A stretch of 64,000 nt of DNA, from assembly GCA_009731375.1 (NCBI GenBank), contig BJOX01000068.1, positions 1,046,854-1,110,853 of the forward strand. Direction: 5' to 3'. Every line of letters starts with the position of its first letter. The first letter of the stretch is position 1. The position numbers and the translations under genes are program-made. This DNA is from Paulinella micropora. Taxonomy: Eukaryota > Cercozoa > Imbricatea > Euglyphida. A model generated the notes under the pieces. That model was given only the letters and a program-made list of their open reading frames with translations, did not search any database and was not told the origin of the DNA. This document shows, in pieces, positions 1-17,500 of this stretch.

Positions 1-411
1 GACACTCTCTCAGATCTTTATCTCATGCGAGCTGTGGCGGTCCCGCAGACTACACGGGCAGCGCGGACATCGAAGAGATCCTCAGCAGCAAAAACGATAC
101 AACCGGTACTCCATTTCTGGAGAAGCATGGACCCTGTTGAGGATCCAAAAGCTAGAGAATACTTACCGGTATACAAAGACGCGAAAGATCTCGAGACTTG
201 GGATGATACTATTACCCCTCGAGACAACGACCACACTGCGTGGACTATTCAGTCACTGCCTAGGGGAGTGCTTGACATTCCTTTTGACTTATCATTGGGC
301 GCCATCCCTAACAAAATATGGGACATTCTTGAGGAGTCAAAGTTTGACTTGACTTTTGTTGGCGGCCCGCCACCTGGCAAAGGGGTTCGCGCAAGGCGAC
401 GAAGGCAGTAA
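1..411 (+). CDS. C-terminal part of an unknown protein
   Basis: The frame is open from the first base of the window to a TAA at 409-411, so this is probably the end of a longer ORF. The first ATG is at 25. From there it encodes 128 residues, acidic in the middle and ending in an Arg-rich tail. I recognise no domain. It lies about 1 kb from an inverted element-B leader, so it could belong to a transposon rather than the host. Nothing else in the window resembles it. A random ORF is possible, but the even amino-acid mix and the absence of simple repeats favour real coding sequence. Confidence 0.35.
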   Translation, partial: DTLSDLYLMRAVAVPQTTRAARTSKRSSAAKTIQPVLHFWRSMDPVEDPKAREYLPVYKDAKDLETWDDTITPRDNDHTAWTIQSLPRGVLDIPFDLSLGAIPNKIWDILEESKFDLTFVGGPPPGKGVRARRRRQ

Positions 412-1449
412 GTGACATTTTTTTCTTTTATCACGCGTCGGACATTGAAAGCTGCATGTGGATTAATCTCATAGTGCCCATGTCAGATCATGTCTTATTA
501 AAATGTTTTTATACCATTGTTGTTACTTGGCATTTTTATCGCAACATATGAGTGCGAAGGTCAATCGGCAAATGGATACGACACCGTAGAAGGGGATCGC
601 TTGTGAGTTTAGCGATGGTGTTCCTGGTACGACCCTGCTTCAAGTATCCAGGGTGATGTTCTCAAAAAATGTTCTCATAGTAGACATATTAAATTTTTTT
701 CTTTGGATATACTTAATATCGTCATACCAGCACGGTCCGTCTCTACTTGTGTCGGTTTATCGCATGGTCGGGTTCACTCACACCGGCTTTGGATATAGTT
801 ATTAGGTCTGGCCCCCTAGTACTATATTAAGGTAACCGATTGAATACAAGGGTATGTTATTAAAAGACAATGTATTTACTGATCGGAAGTGTTTTTAGAG
901 AAGGAGAAAAAATTATAATGCTGCTTTTATTTTAATAGTAATCTATTTGTTCTTGACATACTGCCTCAGGATTAAGTTACGGGGGGGACAACGAGTGTGG
1001 AAGGAGGAGTTTTTTATTTATTTACAAAAAATGAGGCTAGAGATTTACAGTTGACGCGTGTCTGGTGTATGCGTTTTATTTATCCACTGCACCGTCTATC
1101 CGTGGGTTAATGCACTTAGTTGCAACACCCCGTAGCGTTTGTGCAGAAAAGAAATCAGCAGCTATATGACGAAAATATTGCATATTTCCGTCATAAAAAC
1201 GGGAAGGGGTACTGTAGGCATCACCCCCCGGATAGCCGGTAAAAAGTACAGTTTTTCGGGTGTCAGGTGCACCTAGTTTTTTCCCAGTATTTCAATATCG
1301 TTTGGCCGGACCTAATGCCATTTTAACCGTGGTCTGTGGCCGCTTTCTTTTTCGGCTTCACTGAGCTAATATAACGAGACATCATTCTCCTTTGGGGGAT
1401 TTGTGTCTGGTTGTATTACCGACTTTTTATCGAGCTATCTTCAGGGATT
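412..1449. other. Non-coding AT-rich stretch
   Basis: No ORF of note on either strand, no tRNA or other RNA gene seen, and no repeat shared with the rest of the window that I could find. It separates the partial ORF at the left edge from the inverted element-B leader copy. Confidence 0.5.
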
Positions 1450-2521
1450 GTAACAATTGTAGACGCCCAGTATGGTAAAAGGGTCCAAGCATTTCCTCTT
1501 GTGCTCGCGGATACGCGACAGGGGATCGTCGTGGCGTGAGTTGGCGAACATTCCACGTCACCAGGGGTAGGCCAGGTAGCGTTGATACACTTGTAGAGCA
1601 CGATGAGCAGCAAAGAGGATGATCTTGCTGGGTGATGAGGGGGTGACCCTAACACAAACAAGAACCAAACACATACTGTATTGGTCGACTGCATAGAGTG
1701 TGGAAGAACAGAAATACGACACAAAAATGCAGAGACAGGTGAACGATCTGTCCCACATATGTGTTTTTGACGACCTCTGATCTTCCACGTTCGTTGAGTA
1801 GTACCTTCCTTGTAGGAGGTGCTTTCAAATCGATCTGTCGACAGAGCACACAAAACTCGTGTGTGCAGTTTCCACTTGAAAGGAAAATTCGAATTCTGAG
1901 TTTGGATACAACCCCAAGGGATAAATACACAACGAACTCTTATTAAAAGACTCTATGGCTGCAAACAGCTCTAACTCCTAAGAGTAGGTGAAATACCAGT
2001 AAATAGCTGAGAGGTCACTTCGTTTATTTACGTTGATTTCTACTGGTTTGCAGACTTGGTTTGCAAAGTACGATCTTGGGTGAACGTAGATTGTGAGTAG
2101 CTGTTAGGCGACACTTGAAGTTAAATTTGCAAACTACTTGAAGGTGGCTTCAAATTCAAGTCATTGGTGTTCAAGTGGAAGTCCGAGATTTTCATTTGGG
2201 AAAGTCTTTCTGAGCCTAATGGCTGTGCGCGCAGTGCACGGCAAATATCATTTTTATGTTCACTTGACTGTGTTCCCCAAAATTCACAGGTTTTGCGGTT
2301 TTCGGCATATCATGGGAAAAAGGCAGCCGAGAAGGGGAAAATGGCAATTGCTGTAAAAACTTTGATTAAGTCGTTTGAAGTCATTCCTGGACGAAATCGA
2401 AAGCTAGTTAATGAAGTCGAAACGTCGTGCAGAGGAGAATCTAACGGATCGGTCAAATACAGTATAATGTCAACGGTAGTGGTTTTGGCCGGTGTTAAAG
2501 TGCTCAGTCTGATAATAACAT
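1450..2521 (-). repeat. Inverted copy of the element-B leader (LTR-like)
   Basis: Read on the minus strand this stretch matches 47940-48893 along about 950 bases at high identity. A minus ORF at 1416-1853 and a plus ORF at 48420-48926 translate to nearly the same peptide, differing at a few positions until the match ends. Homology stops near 1463, equivalent to about 48893, just inside the first element-B ORF. It is therefore the same LTR or 5' leader in opposite orientation, and could be a solo LTR or the end of a truncated copy. The ORFs inside it are probably not genes. Confidence 0.75.
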
Positions 2522-3070
2522 TAAAACCGGAAGTCACAGTAGTATTCTTGAGTCAAAACCGGAAACTTGTAATAAGAATTCATCATGAGTCTTATAATAC
2601 ATTTAGTTAAATAACAAGGACTCCAATCATCACTTCCACGAGTGAATTCCCCATATGCGTAAAAACCAACAGCGAAATAACGATGTAGTATACCGTCGGT
2701 GTTACAATACCGGTAGAAATCATATGTAACATATGTTCATATTATCATTATGTAAATTCAGTATTAGTGAGGTAATGATGTGGCAGATCCGACTGCTATA
2801 ATAGTGAAGACCCGTGGCCAAAAAAATTAGAATGGAGGCTTTGAAAATCAGACTGATTAACTGTTCAGTAGGCACTTATTAATCATATCTATGATACTTA
2901 CTCACTTGTGCTGCCGGCTCAAAGCATGACAACTGCGGTTTTTATTGATTGATGCAAAGCACTAACTTAACAGCAATCATGATCGTCTTCTCTGATAATC
3001 ACAATAATTCTCTGATAATCACAATAATTTTGAAGTAACAACTTGATTCTCTGACTGAAAACACATACTG
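2522..3070. other. Non-coding AT-rich spacer
   Basis: No gene or RNA recognised. A 21-base stretch ending in ATAATT is duplicated at about 2994-3030. The (CAA)n and (GA)n tracts begin directly after it. Confidence 0.5.
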
Positions 3071-3098
3071 CTTAGTGCTGCCTTGAGATTTGAACGCG

Positions 3099-3138
<40 letters not shown>

Positions 3139-3202
3139 CGACAACGACAACGACAACAAGAACAACAAGAACAAGAACAACAACAACGACAACGACGACA
3201 AC

Positions 3203-3242
<40 letters not shown>

Positions 3243-3264
3243 TGAGACATCGAAAGAGCGAGCG

Positions 3265-3357
<93 letters not shown>

Positions 3358-3405
3358 GAGAGATAGAGTAAGAGTTAGAGAGAGAGAGTATATATGTGTG
3401 TGTGT

Positions 3406-3437
<32 letters not shown>

Positions 3438-3444
3438 GATGGAG

Positions 3445-3500
<56 letters not shown>

Positions 3501-3541
3501 GGATGGAAAGATAGATGGAAAGATAGATGGAAAGATAGATG

Positions 3542-3610
<69 letters not shown>

Positions 3611-3780
3611 GGATGGATGGATGGATGGATGGATGGATAGATGGATAGATAGATAGATAGATAGATAGATAATCTAGATAGATAGATAGATAGATAATCT
3701 AGATACATAGATAGATAGATAGATATATAGATAGATAGATGGATAGATAGATGGAAAGATAGATGGAAAGATAGATAGAC

Positions 3781-3814
<34 letters not shown>

Positions 3815-3833
3815 TAGATAGATAGATAGATAG

Positions 3834-3866
<33 letters not shown>

Positions 3867-3867
3867 G

Positions 3868-3901
<34 letters not shown>

Positions 3902-3903
3902 AT

Positions 3904-3944
<41 letters not shown>

Positions 3945-3980
3945 GTAGGTAGGTAGGTAGGTAGGTAGGTAGATAGATAG

Positions 3981-4024
<44 letters not shown>

Positions 4025-4100
4025 GGATAATCTAGATAGATGGGATAGATAGATAGATAGATAATCTAGATAGATGGGATAGATAGATATATAGATAATC

Positions 4101-4160
<60 letters not shown>
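3071..4160. repeat. Compound microsatellite (CAA, GA, GATA, GGTA)
   Basis: A (CAA)n block leads into (GA)n and then a long (GATA)n array with interspersed GATG, GGTA and AATCTAGATA variants. The long [12 protein letters not shown] and poly-Asn ORFs here are translations of simple repeats and are not genes. Confidence 0.95.
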
Positions 4161-4161
<1 letters not shown>

Positions 4162-4700
4162 GAGATATCGACTAATGTCAGAAAAAAGGAGCTTCTGATT
4201 TCGTCAACCAAGGAAGTCTGTGGGTAAAGTATTAACCCGATGCCCAGCTAAGCCGTGATGTTTACACGGAAGGGACTGATACAGGCGATACCAAACCTCC
4301 CTAGTACCAGGCGGGGCCAGGGCTCGTTCCATAAGCGCCCCTTGCAGAACGAGCTCCCACCTCCATTACAGAGGGCCCAGTAAGCAGATGGAGTTTCGAG
4401 ACTGTTCGACAGTCTAGTATAAACCGACAGAGCACTGTGGGTTTTATTCCGGGCTCAACAAGCGAGAAAGGGCACCCTGAGGGAACAGGATTGTGCTTCC
4501 CGTCGCTATTTCGGCATGTGACTTATAGGCGTATGGCTAGGCACACATAAGGCACCCCACCATGGGCCCAGCACACCCACACCATCCCCTAATTCTCTGT
4601 CTGTCGACAGATGACACCCATTTCAAAAAAACCAAGCCCAAGGGAGGTCAGTGACACCTCAAGTGGCCTTGGTTCGCTCCGTGGAGTAAGTGATGAGATC
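4161..4700 (+). repeat. Dispersed repeat R1, copy A
   Basis: Unique sequence starting right after a (GATA)n array. Its first 210 bases recur almost exactly at 20798-21002, again immediately after (GATA)n, and more divergently at 4704-4838. All copies touch GATA tracts, which suggests a non-autonomous mobile element carrying a terminal microsatellite. The copy shows no ORF and no clear pol III A/B boxes. Confidence 0.65.
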
Positions 4701-4703
4701 AAC

Positions 4704-4838
4704 TGATGAGATGTCTAATGTAGAAAAAAGGAGCTTCTGATTTCGTCAACCAAGGAAGTCTGTGGGTAAGTATTAACCCGAAGCCGTGATGTTTGCACGG
4801 AAGGGACTGATACAGGCGATACCAAACCTCCCTAGTAT
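4704..4838 (+). repeat. Dispersed repeat R1, copy B (partial)
   Basis: Matches the start of R1 copy A with small deletions, including loss of the CCCAGCT segment before AAGCCGTGATG. It ends abruptly in a new GATA array after CTCCCTAGTA. This looks like a tandem partial duplication of copy A or a second insertion. Confidence 0.65.
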
Positions 4839-4859
4839 TATAGATAGATAGATAGATAG

Positions 4860-4892
<33 letters not shown>

Positions 4893-5740
4893 GGATAGAT
4901 AGATAGATAGATAGATGGGATAGATAGATAGATAGATGGGATAGATAGATAGATAGATGGGATAGATAGATAGATGGGATAGATAGATAGATGGGATAGA
5001 TAGATAGATGGGATAGATAGATAGATGGGATAGATAGATAGATGGGATAGATAGATAGATGGGATAGATAGATAGATGGGTATCTATCTATCTATCCCAT
5101 CTATCCATCTATCCCATCTATCTATCTATCCCATCTATACCATCTATCTATCTATCCCATCTATCTATCTATCCCATGTATCTATCTATCCCATCTATCT
5201 ATCTATCCCGTATCTATCTATCCCATCTATCTATCTATCCCACTATCTATCTATCCCATCTATCTATCTATCGCATCTATCTATCTATCCCATCCCATCC
5301 ATCTATCTATCCCATCTATCTATCTATCCCATCTATCTATCTGTCCCATCTATCTATCTATCCCATCTATATCTATCTATCCCATCTATCTATCTATCCC
5401 ATCTATCTATCTATCCCATCTATCCCATCTATCTATCTATCCCATCTATCTATCTATCCCATCTATCTATCCCATCTATCCATCTATCCCATCTGTCTAT
5501 CTATCTATCTATCCCATCTATCTATCTTCTATCGCAACATAGATAGATAGATGGGATAGATAGATAGATGGGATAGATAGATAGATGGGATAGATAGATA
5601 GATGGGATAGATAGATAGATGGGATAGATAGATGGGATAGATAGATGGGATAGATAGATGGGATAGATAGATGGGATAGATAGATGGGATAGATAGATGG
5701 GATAGATAGATGGGATAGAATAGATAGATAGATAGATAGC
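4839..5740. repeat. Strand-switching GATA/GATGGGATA minisatellite
   Basis: A higher-order GATAGATAGATGGG unit runs in plus orientation to about 5080. It then continues as its reverse complement (CTATCCCATCTATCTAT) to about 5533, then in plus orientation again to about 5738. Each switch makes a large inverted repeat able to form a long hairpin. Translated ORFs in it are meaningless. Confidence 0.9.
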
Positions 5741-6111
5741 GCTCTAGCGGCAAACAACTAACACAGGAGAAATTTTAGCAAAGGAGCAATGAGCAATTCT
5801 CCCCCATTGAGGGGTCTTTTGAAGATTGAACGGCAAAACTTTTTCTTCACTGGTACGTCGGGACCAGCATCTTTGTTTTCTACCGTTTCGTGGCATCATG
5901 CCCACATTTTCACATCACACCAGCGCCACCTTGGCACGAGCTGTTCAGGACGGAAACCTCAATGTTCAAATGACTTTGTCCTTTGCTCATTGTGCTCTTT
6001 GCCATCCTAAACAAGGCCCTAGTGAGTGTCCCGGGTTGACTGGCACCAAGCAACCCCTTAGTTTAGTTTCTCCTGCCCACCATATCTCACTTTCTAATCG
6101 TTTGGTGATAG
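5741..6111 (+). other. Region upstream of the kinase H-box exon
   Basis: Unique sequence with several short ORFs in different frames and none clearly coding. It ends in a pyrimidine-rich stretch and GATAG just before the first kinase exon, so it could be promoter and 5' UTR or the last part of an intron. Earlier exons encoding a sensor domain could lie here or beyond the satellite to the left; I could not identify any. Confidence 0.35.
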
Positions 6112-12101
<5,990 letters not shown>

Positions 12102-12126
12102 CCACAGCCTGTTGGTGGTGTTTGGT

Positions 12127-12164
12127 TAGGTTTGTTTACAAGAAAACAATACCAAACAAACCTA
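12127..12164 (+). other. 11-bp hairpin just after the kinase stop codon
   Basis: TAGGTTTGTTT at 12127-12137 is perfectly complementary to 12154-12164 with a 16-base loop, 26 bases after the TGA. It would sit in the 3' UTR; its role is unknown. Confidence 0.5.
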
Positions 12165-12907
12165 GCGGGTGGTCATGAGACATGACGCCTATAGGTAGTG
12201 TTTGGTTGTTTTCCCATGAAAACACGCTATTATTGTTATTATTTGTTGTTAATATTATTATCATTTAATAATGATAACAACCATAATAAGTACAATTGTA
12301 ACAATAATTATGATCCAACATCATCGTTCTCATCGTCATCAGCATCATCTTGTTACTATAATCACTTGTCATTATCATTACACTAATGATGATGATGATA
12401 ATGACACAGTGCTAGCAACATCCAAATAGCTGAACAACTACGCACTGATATATTACTCGCGACATTGAAGTGAAACAAATATCAAACTTTGAACTCATTT
12501 CTCTCGCGCATTACATTTGGGATACGACAAACTAAGCACATCGTTCGAAAGCCCTTGTCTTGAGCTGTTGAAAGATCGGTGTCAGGATTGTTGTGATTGC
12601 TACTTTTTGATGGAAAAAAAAGCTGAGATCAAAGTGAATAATCATGTCGTGAGTCAACAGTATATCGGGACAGCTAAGCTAGTCCCTTTTAGTACGATGC
12701 TAGCACTTTGGAAGGAGGAGGGTCACACGCGTACGGCCGCGTCATATTTTCTTTTAGTGATGTTAAGGCCTCATGGTGTCGTTTGCAAAAACAGAATGCC
12801 TCGTTTCTGTACTCTTGTGATTCTAATGATATGATAGCATCGCCAAAATTTGTTTCTGCATTCTTGTCCATTTGCAAACGACGCTTCAGCATTCCGCGCC
12901 ACCTCAC

Positions 12908-12959
<52 letters not shown>

Positions 12960-13062
12960 TACTATTACTAACTACTACTACTCCTACTACAACTACTACT
13001 ACTACTACTACTACTACTAGTACTACTACTACTACTACTACAGGGGTGGGGTAAAAGGAGGT
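12165..13062. other. Intergenic region with short repeats
   Basis: AT-rich with ATT/ATC microsatellites, then unique sequence at about 12420-12905, then (GA)n and (ACT)n. A 105-codon ORF at 12517-12834 has no recognisable feature and I do not call it a gene. Confidence 0.5.
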
Positions 13063-13234
13063 CGGGGGGGGGGGGGGGGGGGGGGGNNNNNNNNNNNNNN
13101 NNNNNNNNNNNNNNNNNNNNNNNNNNNNNNNNNNNNNNNNNNNNNNNNNNNNNNNNNNNNNNNNNNNNNNNNNNNNNNNNNNNNNNNNNNNNNNNNNNNN
13201 NNNNNNNNNNGGGGGGGGGGGGGGGGGGGGGGGG
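13063..13234. other. Assembly gap flanked by poly-G
   Basis: N run at 13087-13210 with G homopolymers on both sides. Poly-G at gap edges is a common sequencing artefact, so the true sequence and length here are unknown. Confidence 0.9.
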
Positions 13235-13319
13235 ACGAGCTGAATGACACCGGACAAATGTGAGTGAAGCTGGTGGTGGTTGATGTATCAAGACAGCAAT
13301 ATCAGCCACGCCATAATAA

Positions 13320-13467
13320 ATAAAAGGAGGAGGAGGAGGAGGAGGAGAACGAGAAGGAGAAGAAGGAGGAGGAAAAGGAGGATGAGAAGGAGGAAAAGGA
13401 GGAGGAGGAGGAGAAAAAGAAGAAAGAGGAGAAGAAGGAGGAGCCAAGTAGCAGCAGTAGCAGCAGC

Positions 13468-13510
<43 letters not shown>
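13320..13510. repeat. AGG and ATT microsatellites
   Basis: Imperfect (AGG/AAG)n at 13325-13445, then (AGC)n and (ATT)n at 13470-13509, directly before the LINE-1 5' region. Confidence 0.9.
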
Positions 13511-13622
13511 TGGAGGGGTGCACAAGATGGCACTCCATGGGAAGAGGAGGTGGTTGGGCCTCTCCCCACGAAGGTGACCGCTTGGGGAGGGCGGTCACCG
13601 GGATATGCGCAACTCTCAACTG

Positions 13623-13765
13623 GGCATTTACTCGGTAGGGGTTCGGCCAGGCAGGTTGTGGGGTTGTCTGTTGGATTGTTGGTTGGCTCGTTTTTCTTGG
13701 CTGTTGGTTTGGGTCTGGTTTCCTGGTTAGCCCATTTTCGCCGAATTTCCTGCCGAGTAAATGCC
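13623..13765 (+). other. 13-bp inverted repeat in the LINE-1 5' region
   Basis: GGCATTTACTCGG at 13623-13635 is exactly complementary to 13753-13765. Together with the longer hairpin just downstream it suggests a structured 5' UTR. Confidence 0.5.
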
Positions 13766-13837
13766 TGGGGGCTTCCAGTTCCGGTTTGGTGATCTTGTTG
13801 AGGTGAGCATTCGGAGGAAACAGTACCGAGATGGGTT

Positions 13838-13925
13838 GAAGATAGGATTCACATTGAGCCGAGATGGGGCTGAGTTGACCTGTTCCAACTCGGCTCCATT
13901 TCGGCTTCATGTTAATCCTATCTTC
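13838..13925 (+). other. 40-bp hairpin in the LINE-1 5' region
   Basis: Arms 13838-13877 and 13886-13925 match at 34 of 40 positions when one is reverse-complemented, with an 8-base loop. Several mismatches are G/A differences that still pair as G-U in RNA. It lies about 580 bases before the LINE-1 start codon. Confidence 0.65.
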
Positions 13926-14501
13926 ATCCTATCTGGGTTTTGTCTCCTCCCTATCTTCGCTTCTTCGGGGTTGCCTAACTGGAACACATGATGAGCGCAC
14001 GTTGGAGAGGGGCTTCAGTCGGTCCCAATGCCTTGCCAGTGCCTTGCTGCGTTGCCGTGCCTTGCCCCATGCATTCACACCCTCCACCGTTGCATTTCTA
14101 ACTGAGCAGCTTCGGCTGGGATTACTATACTTGTCTGTAAGACCCTATAGGTACCGCTAGGTTCGCGCCTTCTATACCCACGTGGGGGAAGGAGTTTCAG
14201 CGGCACGCCGTCCGATCTGGCTCCACTCGGGGACACCCGTACCTCATGATGTGTATTGTTAGGAGCAGCTGAAAGTCCATAAGGCATGAGAGTAGAGGCG
14301 TTGGCGATGCGATGGAGAGTGTGTGTAGTGCGTGAGGCAGGTTCTGGCGACGCTGGGGGTGCTGGCGGGCGCCGAAGGGCACGAAGCGACGCGGCAGCGT
14401 CCAGTGACACCGGCGGAAATGCGTGTAGTGTGTGTTGCAGATACCGCCGATGCTATTTGCATGGACGGGCGCTTTCCTCGGCGTAAAGAGGCGCGGCGGT
14501 G

Positions 14502-17500
14502 ATGGCCAGCGACATTGGCCGTCTACTACTCTCAATGGATTACAAATACGCGAAGCACGGAGCTACCACTGTGGCCCTTATGGGACAAGGTAGAATCGCC
14601 GAAGACCTGGACAATCCCCGTGGGAATGCCTCTTCGACGGGCTCTGGCCCGATGTCCCAGGATGGGAGGATGAGGGCTCGCGTATATGACGGAATTCCTG
14701 AACCACGTGGAGAGGCTATCTTAGCTGCGCCTCATCCTTCCTCCCCAAACCTGGCACACGGGTCGGCGCTTCAACATAAGGCGAGCGGCGCTATATGGCA
14801 GATGGCACCGCCGCCTCGACGGTACCGGCGGGTAGATCGGTACGACAAGGACGGGCGTAATCTGATTGTCTGGGGGCTCTCAGAACGCGCCAATCTACAG
14901 GAGATCGCCTCCAAAATGAGCGGTCTTGGTCTGGTGGTCCCGGTAATGGAGTGGCAAGGCCAGCGAATGTCTCGTCACCTGGAGCTGGTCTACGAGGACG
15001 ATGACAGCAGGCAGACGGCGTTGCAGCAACTCAAACATCTCAAATTCTTCGGCAGAGGGGTCAATGTGGCCCTTGGGCGCAGGTTCAGGGACAGGGAACG
15101 TGTCCGAAGGCTTATTCGCATCCATCTGCGTGGGGAAGCGGCGGTCCGGAAGGAGGAAGCTGCGACGGGATATCGCGTCTTGCCTCTGCATGAAGAATGT
15201 GTCGATGATGTGCAGGTGGTGTCTTCGGAATTGGCTGCCGATGCACCTAAGTGTGTGTCTGAGTGTGCTGATGTGCATGTGGTGCCCCTGCATTCGGCGG
15301 CCAGTGCAGTGGGGGACCAACCTGCGCAAGCACCTGCAGAGGGGGGCAGCACGAGGGCGGAAGCCAAGCGCGGCCGTCGGGTCCGGAAACGAGCCAAGAA
15401 GCACCGCTCCAAGCAGTTCGATACCGGCTTCAAGCTACTCGTCGCGAGTCACAACTGGCAGGGTAAAACGGGATACGACAACGTAGGCACGGCGGAATGG
15501 GCATCATTCTACAAGCACGAGGGCTGGCTAGTCATCGGGGCTCAGGAGCACCGCATGGGCAAGAAGCAACTTTCCAAATGCAGCCTGGATGGATTCCGGA
15601 TTTTTGGAAAACCTGCGGAGGTCAGCGAGAAAAATCGCTGCAAGGGTGGGGTTCTATTCGCGGTGGCTAACTTCCTTGGTCCGTATTGCAACCTGGTGTC
15701 AGCCCCCGTCGACCACCGGCAGCAAGTGTGGCTGCGTATCGCCTCGGGTGTTACCGGCGCTCAGGATATCTATGTGGGCAACGGCTACTTTCCCCAGGAA
15801 ACGCAGGAAGAAGAGTCGTCAGAGGCGTATGCGGCCTGGCAGGCAGCTATAGCTTTTTTTGGAGCCAAAGGTCTTGTGGTCACGGTGGCGGATGCCAACG
15901 CGAAGCTCGGGCCGGCATGCAGCCGAAAAGAGGAGGGCATCGTCGGTCAGCACGGGGAGGTCGATGATAAGGGAGCACCGGTACGTTCGGAGAACGGCAA
16001 GAGACTCGCGGCTGTCCTCGTCGCTACGGGCCTGCGAAATCTGAGCGGCTTCTCGTGCCCAGTGGAAGGGTCCTACTGGTGGTCCCGGCGTGAGCAGCGC
16101 GGCATGGGCACAGGCAAGCACCTCCTCGATTACATCTGCGCGTCGCCTGGCTTGGCATCTGGAGCAAAGTTCGGAGTATGCGAAGATGATCTTGATACGG
16201 ACCACAAGGCAGTATGGGCCGAACTGACGTGGAGCGGCCAGCGCCGGCCAAAGCGGGCTGCGAAACCTTACAGGTCCTTTCGTGTTGATAAGCTTATTGG
16301 TGCTGGTGTCTCGGGTAATGATCACGCTGCGAAGCAAGCGCTGGATTATCTACGCGACAAGTTCGATGACGTATTCCAGCATTGCCTACAGAAGCTTGGA
16401 GTGCATCAGCTGCCTGAGCTTGACCTATCGGGTGGTGCCGACAGCCAACGGGTGGTAGATGACGTCACCGAGCGAGTGGCGCAGTCCTTCCGAATGGCGG
16501 CGCACCGGGTCCTTGGCTCCAGATGTATACGACCCCGTTTCACCAACAATTGGTTCGACGGGGAGCTAAAGGAGCTCATTCAGCAGCGCCGGGAGGCCTA
16601 CGCAGCATACAGGAGGGATGAATCGAATGCGGAAGCCCGTCTGAATTGGCTACGGCTCCGCAAGCAAATTCGGAAGGCAACTCGGGCCAAGAAGTCCGCC
16701 TCCTTCAAGCAAGTGCAGGAAGAAGCGGTCAAATGTCAACGCGAGCAATCCTCAAAGCGCTTTTGGCTACTCGCGAAGCGGCTTGGCGGGGCACGCAGAA
16801 CGAAGGTCTCCGCGCCGGTGCAAAGGGAGGATGGCTCACTGGCGTGTACGCTGCCGGAAAAGGTCGCTCGGTGGGAGGAATTTCGGAAAAATTCGGTGAA
16901 GCCACGGGAAAATCCGGCAAGTGCGGCTGTTGTGGTGGAGTGCTGTGCAGAAGCAGGCTCGCTGGAGTGGGAGGAAGCCGAAGCTAAGCGGCAGTTCCAC
17001 TGGAACGATCGCTTCAGAGATGAGGTGGCCCGGGCTATGAAGGAGCACGAAGTAGGTGAAGACACTTGCGAAGAGCTGGACAAGCCGTTCACGCAAGAGG
17101 AGGTCCTTGCAAGGCAACGTGCCCTGAATAACCACAAAGCTTGTGGCGAGGACAAAGTGAAGAACGAGATGCTCAAGTATGGCGGCGCCTACATCAATGG
17201 CTACTTAACGCAGTACTTCAACTGGATTCGAGAAGCCGAGAGGACTCCAAAAGCTTGGGGCAAGGGAATCATCGTCAATATCCCCAAGGGTGGGGATCCT
17301 ACGGATCCTGACAACTGGAGGGATATCTCGATTATTAGTTGCCTTGGTAAGCTGTATCTGTCCTTATTAGCTACTCGTCTAACGCTCTTCGTGGATGGCC
17401 CGGATAAGCTACGTCCAGAGCAGGGAGGCTTCCGCCCGGGGCGTCGCACTACGGATCAGGTCTTTACCCTTTGGCAGAGGTTGAAGGGGCGTCAGCAGCA

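Noticed and set aside
2164-2610. 148-codon plus ORF and 145-codon minus ORF within 1416-2610
   Set aside because: They lie in the element-B leader repeat and on opposite strands; conserved only because the DNA repeat is conserved.
3019-3708. Long ORFs of Ser/Ile/Tyr/Leu repeats (also at 5076, 9516, 10888, 23573)
   Set aside because: Direct translations of GATA, TTC, CATA or GA microsatellites; open in several frames and on both strands.
4839-5740. Regularly spaced repeats as a CRISPR array
   Set aside because: Units are contiguous GATA variants without unique spacers, in eukaryotic DNA, and no cas genes are present.
12517-12834. 105-codon ORF in the spacer after the kinase
   Set aside because: No domain, no start context, a competing minus ORF overlaps it, and composition is not like the real genes nearby.
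13063-13234. Poly-G on both sides of an N gap (also at 22240-22269 and 46511-46593) as possible quadruplex elements
   Set aside because: Always at or beside gaps, which is typical of sequencing or assembly artefact; no independent evidence of real G-tracts of that length.
14895-15433. Minus-strand and offset ORFs across the LINE-1 coding region
   Set aside because: Shadows of the GC-rich 1,702-codon ORF, with no motifs of their own.
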